This document shows, piece after piece, positions 1-4,495 of a stretch of 6,259 nt of DNA. The stretch is from assembly GCA_021734725.1 (NCBI GenBank), contig JAIPIM010000243.1, positions 1 to 6,259 on the forward strand, in the 5' to 3' direction. Under the pieces are notes generated by a model. That model saw only the letters and a list, made by a program, of their open reading frames with translations, was not told where the DNA came from and did no database searches. Within the stretch, counting starts at the first letter, position 1. Every line of letters starts with the position of its first letter. Origin of the DNA: Minisyncoccota bacterium. Its GTDB lineage: Bacteria > Verrucomicrobiota > Lentisphaeria > Oligosphaerales > MVZH01. The position numbers and the translations under genes are program-made.

Positions 1-1
1 T

Positions 2-760
2 AAGCACATTCAAGAATGCCGTCGATGCAAGCACAATGTCGACTTCTTCGGACGTGTCGACCAAACCTTGGCCGACAGCAAGCAACCGCCTTCCGGGCTT
101 AACCAACGTATTGTAGAGCGCTGCACCCAGATGAGCACAACGCCCTTGCCCTTTGACTGGCGGGTGAATGTTCTTCGCATAGCGGCTGTGCTTGTCGTTA
201 TCGCTGCAATCACGGCTGCTTTCCTCGTACTGTCATGGCCGCGCACGTCTTCTGAAAATATGGTGGCTGGCACCGATCCTCTTACCATCTCAGAAGACGG
301 CATACAATCCACCGGTCGAGACGATGTATCGCCCACAAGACGCACCATCTATTTCCAGCAATCCCCCAGCACCTTCCCCGTCGCTAAGATCAGGGCCGGA
401 AGCGCCGAGCCGAATGTGGAAGGTTTTGTCCGCAGTCTGTTGCTCACCGAACAGTCAAAGACAAATATTCTCCCGGCAGCTGTCCGGCACGTTTGGGTGG
501 TGGACGATCTTGACACAGCGCGTAAACAATTGCTTGATTCACTGCCAGCCGGCGCTGTTGCTGTCCCCACCAATGGAAGAAACCATGCCATGTGTTTCCG
601 GATTTCACTTTCGGATACTGATTTGCAGGGCCTTGTGACCTCGCTTGAAAGGTCTGGATGGGCCTTGGTCACGCCCGCCCTGCCGCAGCCTGGGGAAATC
701 GACAGCCTTCTCCTCACCGGCCAGGAAGTTCTCTACACCGCCGATATCGTTGCTCGGTAG
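2..760 (+). CDS. Zinc-finger anti-sigma-like membrane protein, 3' part (5' end outside window)
   Basis: The reading frame is open from the first bases of the window, so the true start lies upstream; 252 residues are visible. Visible residues 2-9 read H-x3-C-x2-C (HIQECRRC), the core of the HC2 zinc finger found in ZAS-type anti-sigma factors, which normally sits at the cytoplasmic N-terminus and binds an ECF sigma factor. A single hydrophobic segment follows at visible residues about 56-79 (LRIAAVLVVIAAITAAFLV), then about 170 residues that would lie outside the membrane. The C-terminal part (HVWVVDDLDTARKQLLDSL, then FRISLSDTDLQGLVTSLERS) has the beta-alpha-beta rhythm of a small ferredoxin-like fold, but I cannot name the family. 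A TTG at 68 would give a shorter protein lacking the zinc finger and is not preferred. The partner sigma factor should be encoded just upstream, outside the window. Anti-sigma function is inferred from architecture only. Confidence 0.75.
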   Translation, partial: KHIQECRRCKHNVDFFGRVDQTLADSKQPPSGLNQRIVERCTQMSTTPLPFDWRVNVLRIAAVLVVIAAITAAFLVLSWPRTSSENMVAGTDPLTISEDGIQSTGRDDVSPTRRTIYFQQSPSTFPVAKIRAGSAEPNVEGFVRSLLLTEQSKTNILPAAVRHVWVVDDLDTARKQLLDSLPAGAVAVPTNGRNHAMCFRISLSDTDLQGLVTSLERSGWALVTPALPQPGEIDSLLLTGQEVLYTADIVAR

Positions 761-823
761 AGAGCACAGAGTGGCCTCGGAGGGGACAAGTGCGGGACGG
801 CGGGGACAATACCGGTACGAACA

Positions 824-837
824 GCCTCACGCGTGAG
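824..837. terminator. 14-bp perfect palindrome between convergent stops, possible bidirectional terminator
   Basis: CCTCACGCGTGAGG is its own reverse complement and lies between the anti-sigma-like stop (758-760) and the dnaA stop (843-845). Folded as RNA it gives a 5-bp stem with a CGCG loop. On the plus strand it is followed by ATTTTC, a short and imperfect U-run; on the minus strand there is no U-run. The location fits a terminator or a protein-binding palindrome, but the stem is short. The same 82-bp gap also carries GGGGACAA twice, at 782-789 and 802-809. Confidence 0.35.
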
Positions 838-842
838 GATTT

Positions 843-2207
843 TCAACTCTTGAGTGAGCGCTCAAGCTTGCCAATCATGTGTTGGAAATCCATATCCTTC
901 TTGATGCGCTTATCCACCATATTGGCGGCATGAAGGATAGTTGCGTGATTGCGGTTAAATGATTCGGCAATCGCAGGCGATGAAAAATCGGTCAGCTTTC
1001 GGCACAGATACATGGCCACTTGGCGCGGAAAGGCAATATTGTGCGGACGGCGCTTGCTGGTCATATCGGCAACGCGTATGTCGAAAAACTCTGCTACCGC
1101 CCGCTGAATACCTTCGATCGTCAATGCATTGCTGGACTCTTCTTCCAGAATAGGACGAAGAAGTTGCTGTGCTTTTTCTATCGTTATCTCTCCACCCGTC
1201 ATGGACGTGTACGAAACCAGTCTTATGAGGGCACCCTCGAGACGTCGAATATTGGATTTGATACAACCGGCAATAAAGAAAAGGACGTCATCGTTGATTT
1301 TTACGTTGTGGTCTTCCTGTTTACGCCGGAGAATAGCCACGCGTGTCTCTATATCCGGTGTCATAATCTCCGTGGTTAACCCCCATTCAAAACGGGATAC
1401 CAAACGCTTTTCCAACCCACGAATTTCGTGAGGCGGCCGATCGGACGTGAGAATAATCTGCTTATGGCCATTGTACAGTGCATTGAACGTGTGAAAAAAT
1501 TCCTCTTGCAGCTGTTCCTTCCCAGTAAAGAAATGAACGTCATCTATGAGCAAGAGATCAACGCTGCGAAAATGCCTGCGGAACTTTGGCAATGCACGGT
1601 CTCTCAATGCATCGATGAATTTGTTCGCGAATTCCTCACTGGACATGTAGGCTACTCTCGCCTTCTTGCGAACCTGCAACACTTCTTGTCCTACTGCCTG
1701 CAGCAAGTGCGTCTTGCCGAGACCGGTTGCTCCGTGGACAAACAATGGGTTGTAGGCTTTGCCGGGAGCACGTGCGACAGCACAGGACGCGGCATGGGCG
1801 AATTTATTGTTTTCGCCCACAACGAACGTGTCAAACGTGAACCGCCGGTTATAAGAGATTTCGTGCCCGGTATCCCTCAATGCATGAGTGGTGGGCGGCG
1901 CAGGGGCAACGCGTTTCTCTGGTTTCCGTTCCGCCAACACCGGAGCTTCATGGCCTGTTTCAAACTTAACTTTAACCGGTAATCCAGTAATCTCCGCAAG
2001 CGTCCCGCAGATCAATTCCTTGTAATTGGCGGTTAACCATTCCGAGAAAATGTCATTCGACACCCCCAGGCGGAATGTCTGGTTTGTGAATCCCAGAGGA
2101 ACGATTCCCGCTATCCAGCGATCGTAAGTATCTTCATTGAGAAGGCGCCGCAATCTTTTACAGGCATCTTGCCAGATAGGGATAAACTCTTCAGGGGTCA
2201 TCGTCAC
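843..2207 (-). CDS. dnaA: Chromosomal replication initiator protein DnaA
   Basis: DnaA is the AAA+ ATPase that binds DnaA boxes at the origin, oligomerises with ATP and melts the duplex. The 454 residues show all four domains: domain I about 1-85 (self-interaction and helicase loading), a short linker about 86-118, AAA+ domain III about 119-335 and DNA-binding domain IV about 355-454. Visible motifs are Walker A GATGLGKTHLL (K165, T166), Walker B LLLIDDVHF (D222, D223), sensor 1 ILTSDRPP (252-259), the arginine-finger box GLEKRLVSRF (R272) and sensor 2 NIRRLEGAL (R321). Domain IV carries SKRRPHN and the signature FNRNHATILHA, which differs from the E. coli FGGRDHTTVLHA form. The start is either GTG at 2207 or ATG two codons on at 2201; no strong Shine-Dalgarno decides between them. 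Unlike many bacteria, dnaN, recF and gyrB do not adjoin. The gene appears to be transcribed alone, diverging from the RAM gene and converging on the anti-sigma-like gene. Confidence 0.97.
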   Translation of the reverse strand: MTMTPEEFIPIWQDACKRLRRLLNEDTYDRWIAGIVPLGFTNQTFRLGVSNDIFSEWLTANYKELICGTLAEITGLPVKVKFETGHEAPVLAERKPEKRVAPAPPTTHALRDTGHEISYNRRFTFDTFVVGENNKFAHAASCAVARAPGKAYNPLFVHGATGLGKTHLLQAVGQEVLQVRKKARVAYMSSEEFANKFIDALRDRALPKFRRHFRSVDLLLIDDVHFFTGKEQLQEEFFHTFNALYNGHKQIILTSDRPPHEIRGLEKRLVSRFEWGLTTEIMTPDIETRVAILRRKQEDHNVKINDDVLFFIAGCIKSNIRRLEGALIRLVSYTSMTGGEITIEKAQQLLRPILEEESSNALTIEGIQRAVAEFFDIRVADMTSKRRPHNIAFPRQVAMYLCRKLTDFSSPAIAESFNRNHATILHAANMVDKRIKKDMDFQHMIGKLERSLKS

Positions 2208-2422
2208 AACGTACCCATTGCAGGTTAGAGTAATGATAGAGACAAGCTAAGATTAACCGCCACCGCTTAGACGAGTACATGCTTGACCCTCGTCATTTCC
2301 CCGTGACGGTCAGCAGAACAAATCTAGCTGAGGTATAGACATTGACAAGCGATTTTTACAGAGTTTTCCGCGTCCGGCTGTCATTTTGTTTCTAACACAG
2401 TGCAAACAAAACAGATAACATA

Positions 2423-2438
2423 CCGCTTTTTTTTGCGG
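2423..2438. repeat. Inverted repeat CCGC-T8-GCGG
   Basis: Four-base arms CCGC and GCGG flank a run of eight T. As RNA the stem is too weak to be a terminator on its own. As DNA it is a rigid A-tract with symmetrical GC flanks, positioned about 220 bp upstream of the dnaA start and 8 bp before the possible pseudoknot. Function is unknown. Confidence 0.3.
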
Positions 2439-2445
2439 CATGGAC

Positions 2446-2511
2446 GGTGCCCTCTGCAAAGTGTTTCGTCGATTCTGGAAGCCCCACCTGGAGAGGGCGC
2501 CATAAACACTT
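2446..2511 (+). ncRNA. Possible pseudoknot-forming RNA element (candidate)
   Basis: Two complementary pairs of segments interlock. Stem 1 pairs GGTGCCCTCT (2446-2455) with AGAGGGCGCC (2492-2501): ten pairs, one of them G-U. Stem 2 pairs AAGTGTTT (2459-2466) with AAACACTT (2504-2511): eight Watson-Crick pairs. The 5' half of stem 2 lies in the loop of stem 1 and its 3' half lies outside, which is a pseudoknot arrangement with linkers of 3, 25 and 2 nt. The G-U pair forms only in a rightward transcript; leftward it would be an A-C mismatch, so plus-strand RNA is favoured. With such short linkers the two stems might instead be mutually exclusive, as in a switch. The sequence does not match any riboswitch class, tmRNA, SRP RNA or ribozyme that I recognise. 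It ends 281 nt before the RAM gene start, and no promoter or terminator clearly brackets it. Confidence 0.35.
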
Positions 2512-2658
2512 AAACTGTTACCGTTGTGTGCGTTATATACTGGTCAACTCATTTCGTGGATATCTCATTCCGCATCCTCCTTGCGACAACCGAGTCCAAT
2601 CGTTTATGGTGCACGCAAGGTTTGAACCGCCCCCAACTCGCGCTATGGTGTTCTCACC

Positions 2659-2680
2659 GCCAGATGGCAGCCAGATGACA
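2659..2680. repeat. Tandem 11-bp direct repeat
   Basis: GCCAGATGGCA (2659-2669) is followed immediately by GCCAGATGACA (2670-2680), 10 of 11 bases identical. The 11-bp period is about one helical turn, so two proteins could bind on the same DNA face. It lies about 113 bp upstream of the RAM gene start, a reasonable place for an activator or repressor site, but no regulator can be named. Confidence 0.35.
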
Positions 2681-2792
2681 GCATCAAAGACTGAGGTTAA
2701 CGATGTAGACCATGGCAAAAAAGATCAAGGATACCCCCGACCTATGCGCGTAATCTTTCACCCCAACCTCAATACAACACAGGAGAAAACAT

Positions 2793-3062
2793 ATGGTAAC
2801 AGCGTTTGTTCTTATTAATGTCGAGGACACAAAGCTCAATGAAATTGCCGACGCAGTGCTTTCATTGCCGGGCGTCAGCGAGGTCCACGTCGTTGCCGGG
2901 GAATACGACATGATCGCCGTCATACGAACGACAGACAACACCCGATTGTCGGAACTGCTCACCAAACATATCATTCACACCCCCGGCATTAAACGCACCA
3001 AAACATTGATCTCGCTCGAGGCCTACGCTAACTTCGACCTTGACTCCACGTTTAATGGATGA
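2793..3062 (+). CDS. Stand-alone Lrp/AsnC ligand-binding (RAM) domain protein
   Basis: The 89 residues correspond to the C-terminal effector-binding domain of Lrp/AsnC regulators without the N-terminal helix-turn-helix. The family pattern is clear: MVTAFVLINV opens a first beta strand, GVSEVHVVAGEYDMIAVI (27-44) is the conserved G-V-x3-H-x-V-x-G-x-Y-D core, and TPGIKRTKTLISLEAY (63-78) is the last helix-strand pair. Proteins of this size form alpha-beta sandwich dimers that assemble into higher oligomers and bind amino acids or other small molecules at subunit interfaces. Lacking a DNA-binding domain, it would act by partnering a full-length Lrp protein or as a plain sensor. The ATG at 2793 has a good Shine-Dalgarno AGGAGA (2781-2786) six bases upstream, which fixes the start. 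It precedes the PVC small basic protein gene by 109 bp and is probably not strictly co-transcribed, because a promoter-like sequence intervenes. The ligand cannot be told from the sequence. Confidence 0.9.
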   Translation: MVTAFVLINVEDTKLNEIADAVLSLPGVSEVHVVAGEYDMIAVIRTTDNTRLSELLTKHIIHTPGIKRTKTLISLEAYANFDLDSTFNG

Positions 3063-3088
3063 AGCGACTTGTCTTCCGCGGGTTGAAC

Positions 3089-3118
3089 TTGACGGGAGCA
3101 AAAGAAAATGCATATTAT
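3089..3118 (+). promoter_or_regulatory. Promoter-like sequence for the PVC small basic protein gene
   Basis: TTGACG (3089-3094) and TATTAT (3113-3118) are separated by 18 bases, each one base off the sigma-70 consensus hexamers. Transcription would begin near 3125 and give a leader of about 47 nt before the ATG at 3172. The placement just after the RAM gene stop (3060-3062) suits an independent promoter. The -35 hexamer is part of TTGACGGGAG, which recurs at 3154-3163 as the Shine-Dalgarno region. Confidence 0.5.
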
Positions 3119-3156
3119 TTGTTTTTGGTCACGATAATAAATGAGTGTGTAAATTG

Positions 3157-3163
3157 ACGGGAG
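3157..3163 (+). promoter_or_regulatory. Ribosome binding site fixing the start of the small basic protein
   Basis: ACGGGAG ends eight bases before the ATG at 3172. An in-frame GTG at 3145 would place this Shine-Dalgarno inside the coding sequence and add nine residues not typical of the family, so the ATG is chosen. Confidence 0.75.
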
Positions 3164-3171
3164 TCACGCCA

Positions 3172-3327
3172 ATGAGTCTGCATAAAAGCTTAAAGGGAAG
3201 CAGCAAGATTCGCAAGAAGCGAAATGTATTGAAGCGCTATGAACGTATCAATGTCTTGAAAGAAGAAGGCCGGTATGAGGAAGGCCAGAAAGTCTGGGGA
3301 CTTCCCAAGACGAAAGTCAGAGAATAA
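3172..3327 (+). CDS. Small basic protein, PVC superphylum signature family
   Basis: This 51-residue protein has 16 lysines and arginines and matches what I recall of the small basic PVC signature protein: start MSLHKSL, central KRNVLKRYERINVLKEEGR (16-34) and a GQKVWGLPK tail (38-46). The family is restricted to the Planctomycetes-Verrucomicrobia-Chlamydiae superphylum and has been proposed to bind nucleic acid or associate with ribosomes; its exact role is unsettled. No membrane segment, signal peptide or cysteine is present. It has its own promoter-like sequence and a strong intrinsic terminator 75 bases after the stop, so it is probably a monocistronic, well-expressed gene. The 3' end overlaps by 11 bases the tail of a possible minus-strand ORF. 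This gene is the best taxonomic marker in the window. Confidence 0.88.
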   Translation: MSLHKSLKGSSKIRKKRNVLKRYERINVLKEEGRYEEGQKVWGLPKTKVRE

Positions 3328-3532
3328 ACAAGCGTATTTCCTGCCAGGCGCCCCACGTTGCTACGAGCAGGATGACGGTAAAAATCAAAAGAAGCCATAC
3401 ACGCCATTTTCCGCTCCCCCGCGGAAGATGGCGTTTTTTTATCCAGCGTCGTTGACCGGCCCCCAGATAGTGGATCCAGGAAGTACCGCTTCTGGAACGG
3501 TTGGCGAATTTGCCTCTAGGTCGCGGCAGCAT
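3317..3532 (-). CDS. Possible small basic single-pass membrane protein (hypothetical)
   Basis: I do not recognise this 71-residue reading frame. The first 43 residues are strongly basic (MLPRPRGKFANRSRS, QRRWIKKRHLPRGSGKWR) and are followed by a convincing hydrophobic segment at about 44-62 (VWLLLIFTVILLVATWGAW) and a short tail. By the positive-inside rule the N-terminus would be cytoplasmic. Evidence against a gene: it has only a weak upstream GGGA 11 bases from the ATG, it lies beyond the slyD terminator with no clear promoter of its own, and it is read through the hairpin that terminates the opposite gene (residues 34-44). Evidence for: an uninterrupted frame with unremarkable codon choice and a protein-like basic-then-hydrophobic layout. 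It ends inside the stop region of the PVC protein gene. Confidence 0.35.
   Translation of the reverse strand: MLPRPRGKFANRSRSGTSWIHYLGAGQRRWIKKRHLPRGSGKWRVWLLLIFTVILLVATWGAWQEIRLFIL
3402..3440 (+). terminator. Intrinsic terminator of the small basic protein gene
   Basis: CGCCATTTTCCGC (3402-3414) pairs with GCGGAAGATGGCG (3421-3433) over 13 positions with one G-U, around a TCCCCC loop, and seven T follow directly (3434-3440). This is a textbook Rho-independent terminator for rightward transcription, 75 bases after the stop at 3327. Confidence 0.9.
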
Positions 3533-3581
3533 GACTTCGATTGTCCCGTGTTTCCGAGTTCAAGGTCCCACGAACGGTTGT

Positions 3582-3609
3582 AAAAAAGCCCCCGACAGTA
3601 CGGGGGCTT
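3582..3609 (-). terminator. Intrinsic terminator of slyD
   Basis: AAGCCCCCG (3586-3594) and CGGGGGCTT (3601-3609) form a perfect 9-bp stem with a 6-base loop. Read on the minus strand, the second arm runs into a T-rich tail of the complement of 3582-3587. It lies 50 bases past the slyD stop, so it ends leftward transcription of slyD. Confidence 0.88.
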
Positions 3610-3658
3610 GAAACGAAGTGGGTGAACTCCTGCGGCATGAAGAGTGCACGTTCGTCCA

Positions 3659-4090
3659 TCACTCCACAACTTCCACCAGTTCAACGTCGAAGGTCAGATT
3701 CTGGCCGGCAAGCGGATGGTTGCCATCCACTTTGACACCGTCATCCTTGACTTCGGTGATGCGCAATCTCACAGCACCGCCGTCCTTTGTCTGTCCCTGG
3801 AGGACCATTCCCACTTGCGGTTCAATATCGTCCGGCAACTCATCCTCGGGAATGTCCATGACAGCCTGTTCATTACGATGGCCGTAACCTTGTTCCGGGG
3901 TGATTTTAACCTGTTTTTCTTCGCCTTCTTCCATGCCTTTGACGGCATCCTCAAAGCCCGCAATAATTTCGCTTTCACCCAGCGTGAATTCCAACGGTTG
4001 CCGATTGCGTGACGTATCAAACACTGTGCCGTCATCAAGACTGCCTGTGTAGTGGACGCGTACCTTGCTGCCTTCTGTGGCGGTTGTCAT
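3659..4090 (-). CDS. slyD: FKBP-type peptidyl-prolyl cis-trans isomerase, SlyD family
   Basis: SlyD-type proteins catalyse proline cis-trans isomerisation and act as cytoplasmic folding chaperones. From the ATG at 4090 the product has 143 residues. The FKBP fold is split: VRVHYTGSLDDGTVFDTS (10-27), PLEFTLGESEIIAGFEDAV (32-50) and GMEEGEE (52-58) form the first part, and DGNHPLAGQNLTFDVELVEV (122-141) closes it. Residues about 72-120 (ending RLRITEVKDDG) are the insert-in-flap chaperone domain typical of SlyD. The histidine-rich metal-binding tail of E. coli SlyD is absent, as in many short SlyD proteins. A longer frame begins upstream at 4231, but the added 47 residues are unlike the family and run through a promoter-like sequence. 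GGAG eight bases before the ATG at 4090 supports the shorter form. The gene stands alone: it diverges from the lacZ-like gene and has its own terminator. Confidence 0.95.
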   Translation of the reverse strand: MTTATEGSKVRVHYTGSLDDGTVFDTSRNRQPLEFTLGESEIIAGFEDAVKGMEEGEEKQVKITPEQGYGHRNEQAVMDIPEDELPDDIEPQVGMVLQGQTKDGGAVRLRITEVKDDGVKVDGNHPLAGQNLTFDVELVEVVE

Positions 4091-4098
4091 ACCTGAGT

Positions 4099-4102
4099 CT
4101 CC
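4099..4102 (-). promoter_or_regulatory. slyD: Ribosome binding site fixing the slyD start
   Basis: The minus strand reads GGAG, eight bases upstream of the ATG at 4090. This supports the 143-residue SlyD over the longer open frame starting at 4231. Confidence 0.7.
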
Positions 4103-4142
4103 ATTATTATCCCCCGAAGAAAAATGAGCGATCTCAGCCAAC

Positions 4143-4256
4143 ACATTAGGGGATTTTATGCCGGCGGCGAACATGTCAATCAAGGACGCAACAGACTGAG
4201 ACACCTGCACCACCAGATGCGTCAGATGCACGACCTTGAAATACTACATTAGGGGA
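4143..4256. repeat. Two copies of an 11-base direct repeat flanking the slyD promoter
   Basis: ACATTAGGGGA occurs at 4143-4153 and again at 4246-4256, 103 bases apart. The first copy covers the predicted slyD start site next to the -10; the second lies upstream of it. The pattern fits a two-site operator, though two copies could also arise by chance or by duplication. Confidence 0.35.
4153..4179 (-). promoter_or_regulatory. slyD: Promoter-like sequence for slyD
   Basis: On the minus strand TTGACA (complement of 4174-4179) is a perfect -35 and TAAAAT (complement of 4153-4158) is a 5-of-6 -10. The spacer is only 15 bases, shorter than the usual 17, which would weaken the promoter or make it depend on an activator. 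Transcription would start near 4146 and leave a leader of about 56 nt. Confidence 0.5.
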
Positions 4257-4381
4257 GCAACGGCAAGAATGCAAACGCACAAGTCCCCCGCGGGAGAGAC
4301 TTAGCCCGCTGTTAAGATCCTGCTTCTATGACCAACGATTAACCGGATGACTGAGATGGATCATTGCGAATGTCCAAGCGG

Positions 4382-4419
4382 TCAACGTGCAGGTTGAGCA
4401 AACCGTGATAAGGTATCAC
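4382..4419. promoter_or_regulatory. Candidate operator(s) upstream of lacZ
   Basis: GTGATA-AGG-TATCAC (4405-4419) is a perfect inverted repeat with a 3-base centre, the size expected for a dimeric repressor site. Just upstream, TCAAC-GTGCAG-GTTGA (4382-4397) is a second, shorter inverted repeat. Both lie within 115 bases of the lacZ ATG. The regulator is not in the window and its family cannot be told. Confidence 0.4.
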
Positions 4420-4495
4420 TGCGTAAATTAACCGTCATGTTTCGCGGGTTTCGACATCACCACCCGAGAGTCCCTACATTTGGAAAGGAGCAGGT

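Larger units (their letters stand above)
2208..2792. other. 585-bp gene-free region between divergent dnaA and RAM gene
   Basis: No reading frame here looks like a gene on either strand. The region must hold the dnaA promoter (minus strand) and the promoter of the gene at 2793, but I find no convincing -35/-10 pair for either. Scanning by eye for TTWTNCACA on both strands gave only 7-of-9 matches (for example at 2352-2360, 2524-2532 and 2556-2564), so an origin here is not supported by DnaA boxes. Structures worth noting inside it are the A/T tract in an inverted repeat (2423-2438), the interlocked stems (2446-2511) and the tandem repeat (2659-2680). These are listed separately. Confidence 0.6.
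3328..3658. other. 331-bp convergent region holding two terminators
   Basis: This stretch lies between the stops of the PVC small basic protein (+) and slyD (-). Apart from the tentative minus-strand small ORF, it contains an intrinsic terminator for each flanking gene, at 3402-3440 (+) and 3582-3609 (-). The remaining bases, including 3441-3581, show no further repeat, RNA or gene signal to me. Confidence 0.6.
4091..4495. other. 405-bp regulatory region between divergent slyD and lacZ
   Basis: No gene is evident. The slyD side holds a Shine-Dalgarno, a promoter-like pair and one copy of an 11-base repeat. The lacZ side holds the second repeat copy, two inverted repeats (4382-4397 and 4405-4419) and a good Shine-Dalgarno AGGAG at 4486-4490. 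I find no convincing -35/-10 pair for lacZ. Confidence 0.6.

Noticed and set aside
910..918. TTATCCACC, an 8-of-9 DnaA box
   Set aside because: It lies inside the dnaA coding sequence, encoding conserved-looking residues of domain IV, and stands alone. A single near-match is expected by chance and is not an origin.
955..1982. Open frames on both strands within dnaA, the longest 184 residues on the plus strand
   Set aside because: They overlap the ATPase and DNA-binding domains of an intact dnaA and have no family-like motif or ribosome binding site.
2426..2511. Programmed frameshift site: T8 slippery run followed by a pseudoknot
   Set aside because: No reading frame enters the T-run from upstream on the plus strand; the nearest ATG-led frames stop within a few codons. 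Without a coding sequence there is nothing to shift.
2620..2632. GGTTTGAACC, resembling a tRNA T-arm on the minus strand
   Set aside because: No 5-bp T-stem can be formed round it, and no anticodon arm, D-arm or acceptor stem is found nearby.
2447..2818. 123-residue plus-strand open frame beginning at a GTG
   Set aside because: It runs through the possible RNA element and the Shine-Dalgarno and start of the RAM gene. It has no Shine-Dalgarno of its own, and its translation has no recognisable or protein-like pattern.
4091..4231. 47-residue N-terminal extension of SlyD
   Set aside because: The extension is unlike SlyD N-termini, it overlaps a promoter-like sequence, and the ATG at 4090 has a well-placed GGAG.
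2251..4434. ATTAACCG in intergenic DNA at 2252-2259, 4338-4345 and 4427-4434
   Set aside because: Close variants (TTAACCG, CGGTTAA) also occur within the dnaA coding region, so the motif is not specific to regulatory DNA, and the copies show no fixed spacing.
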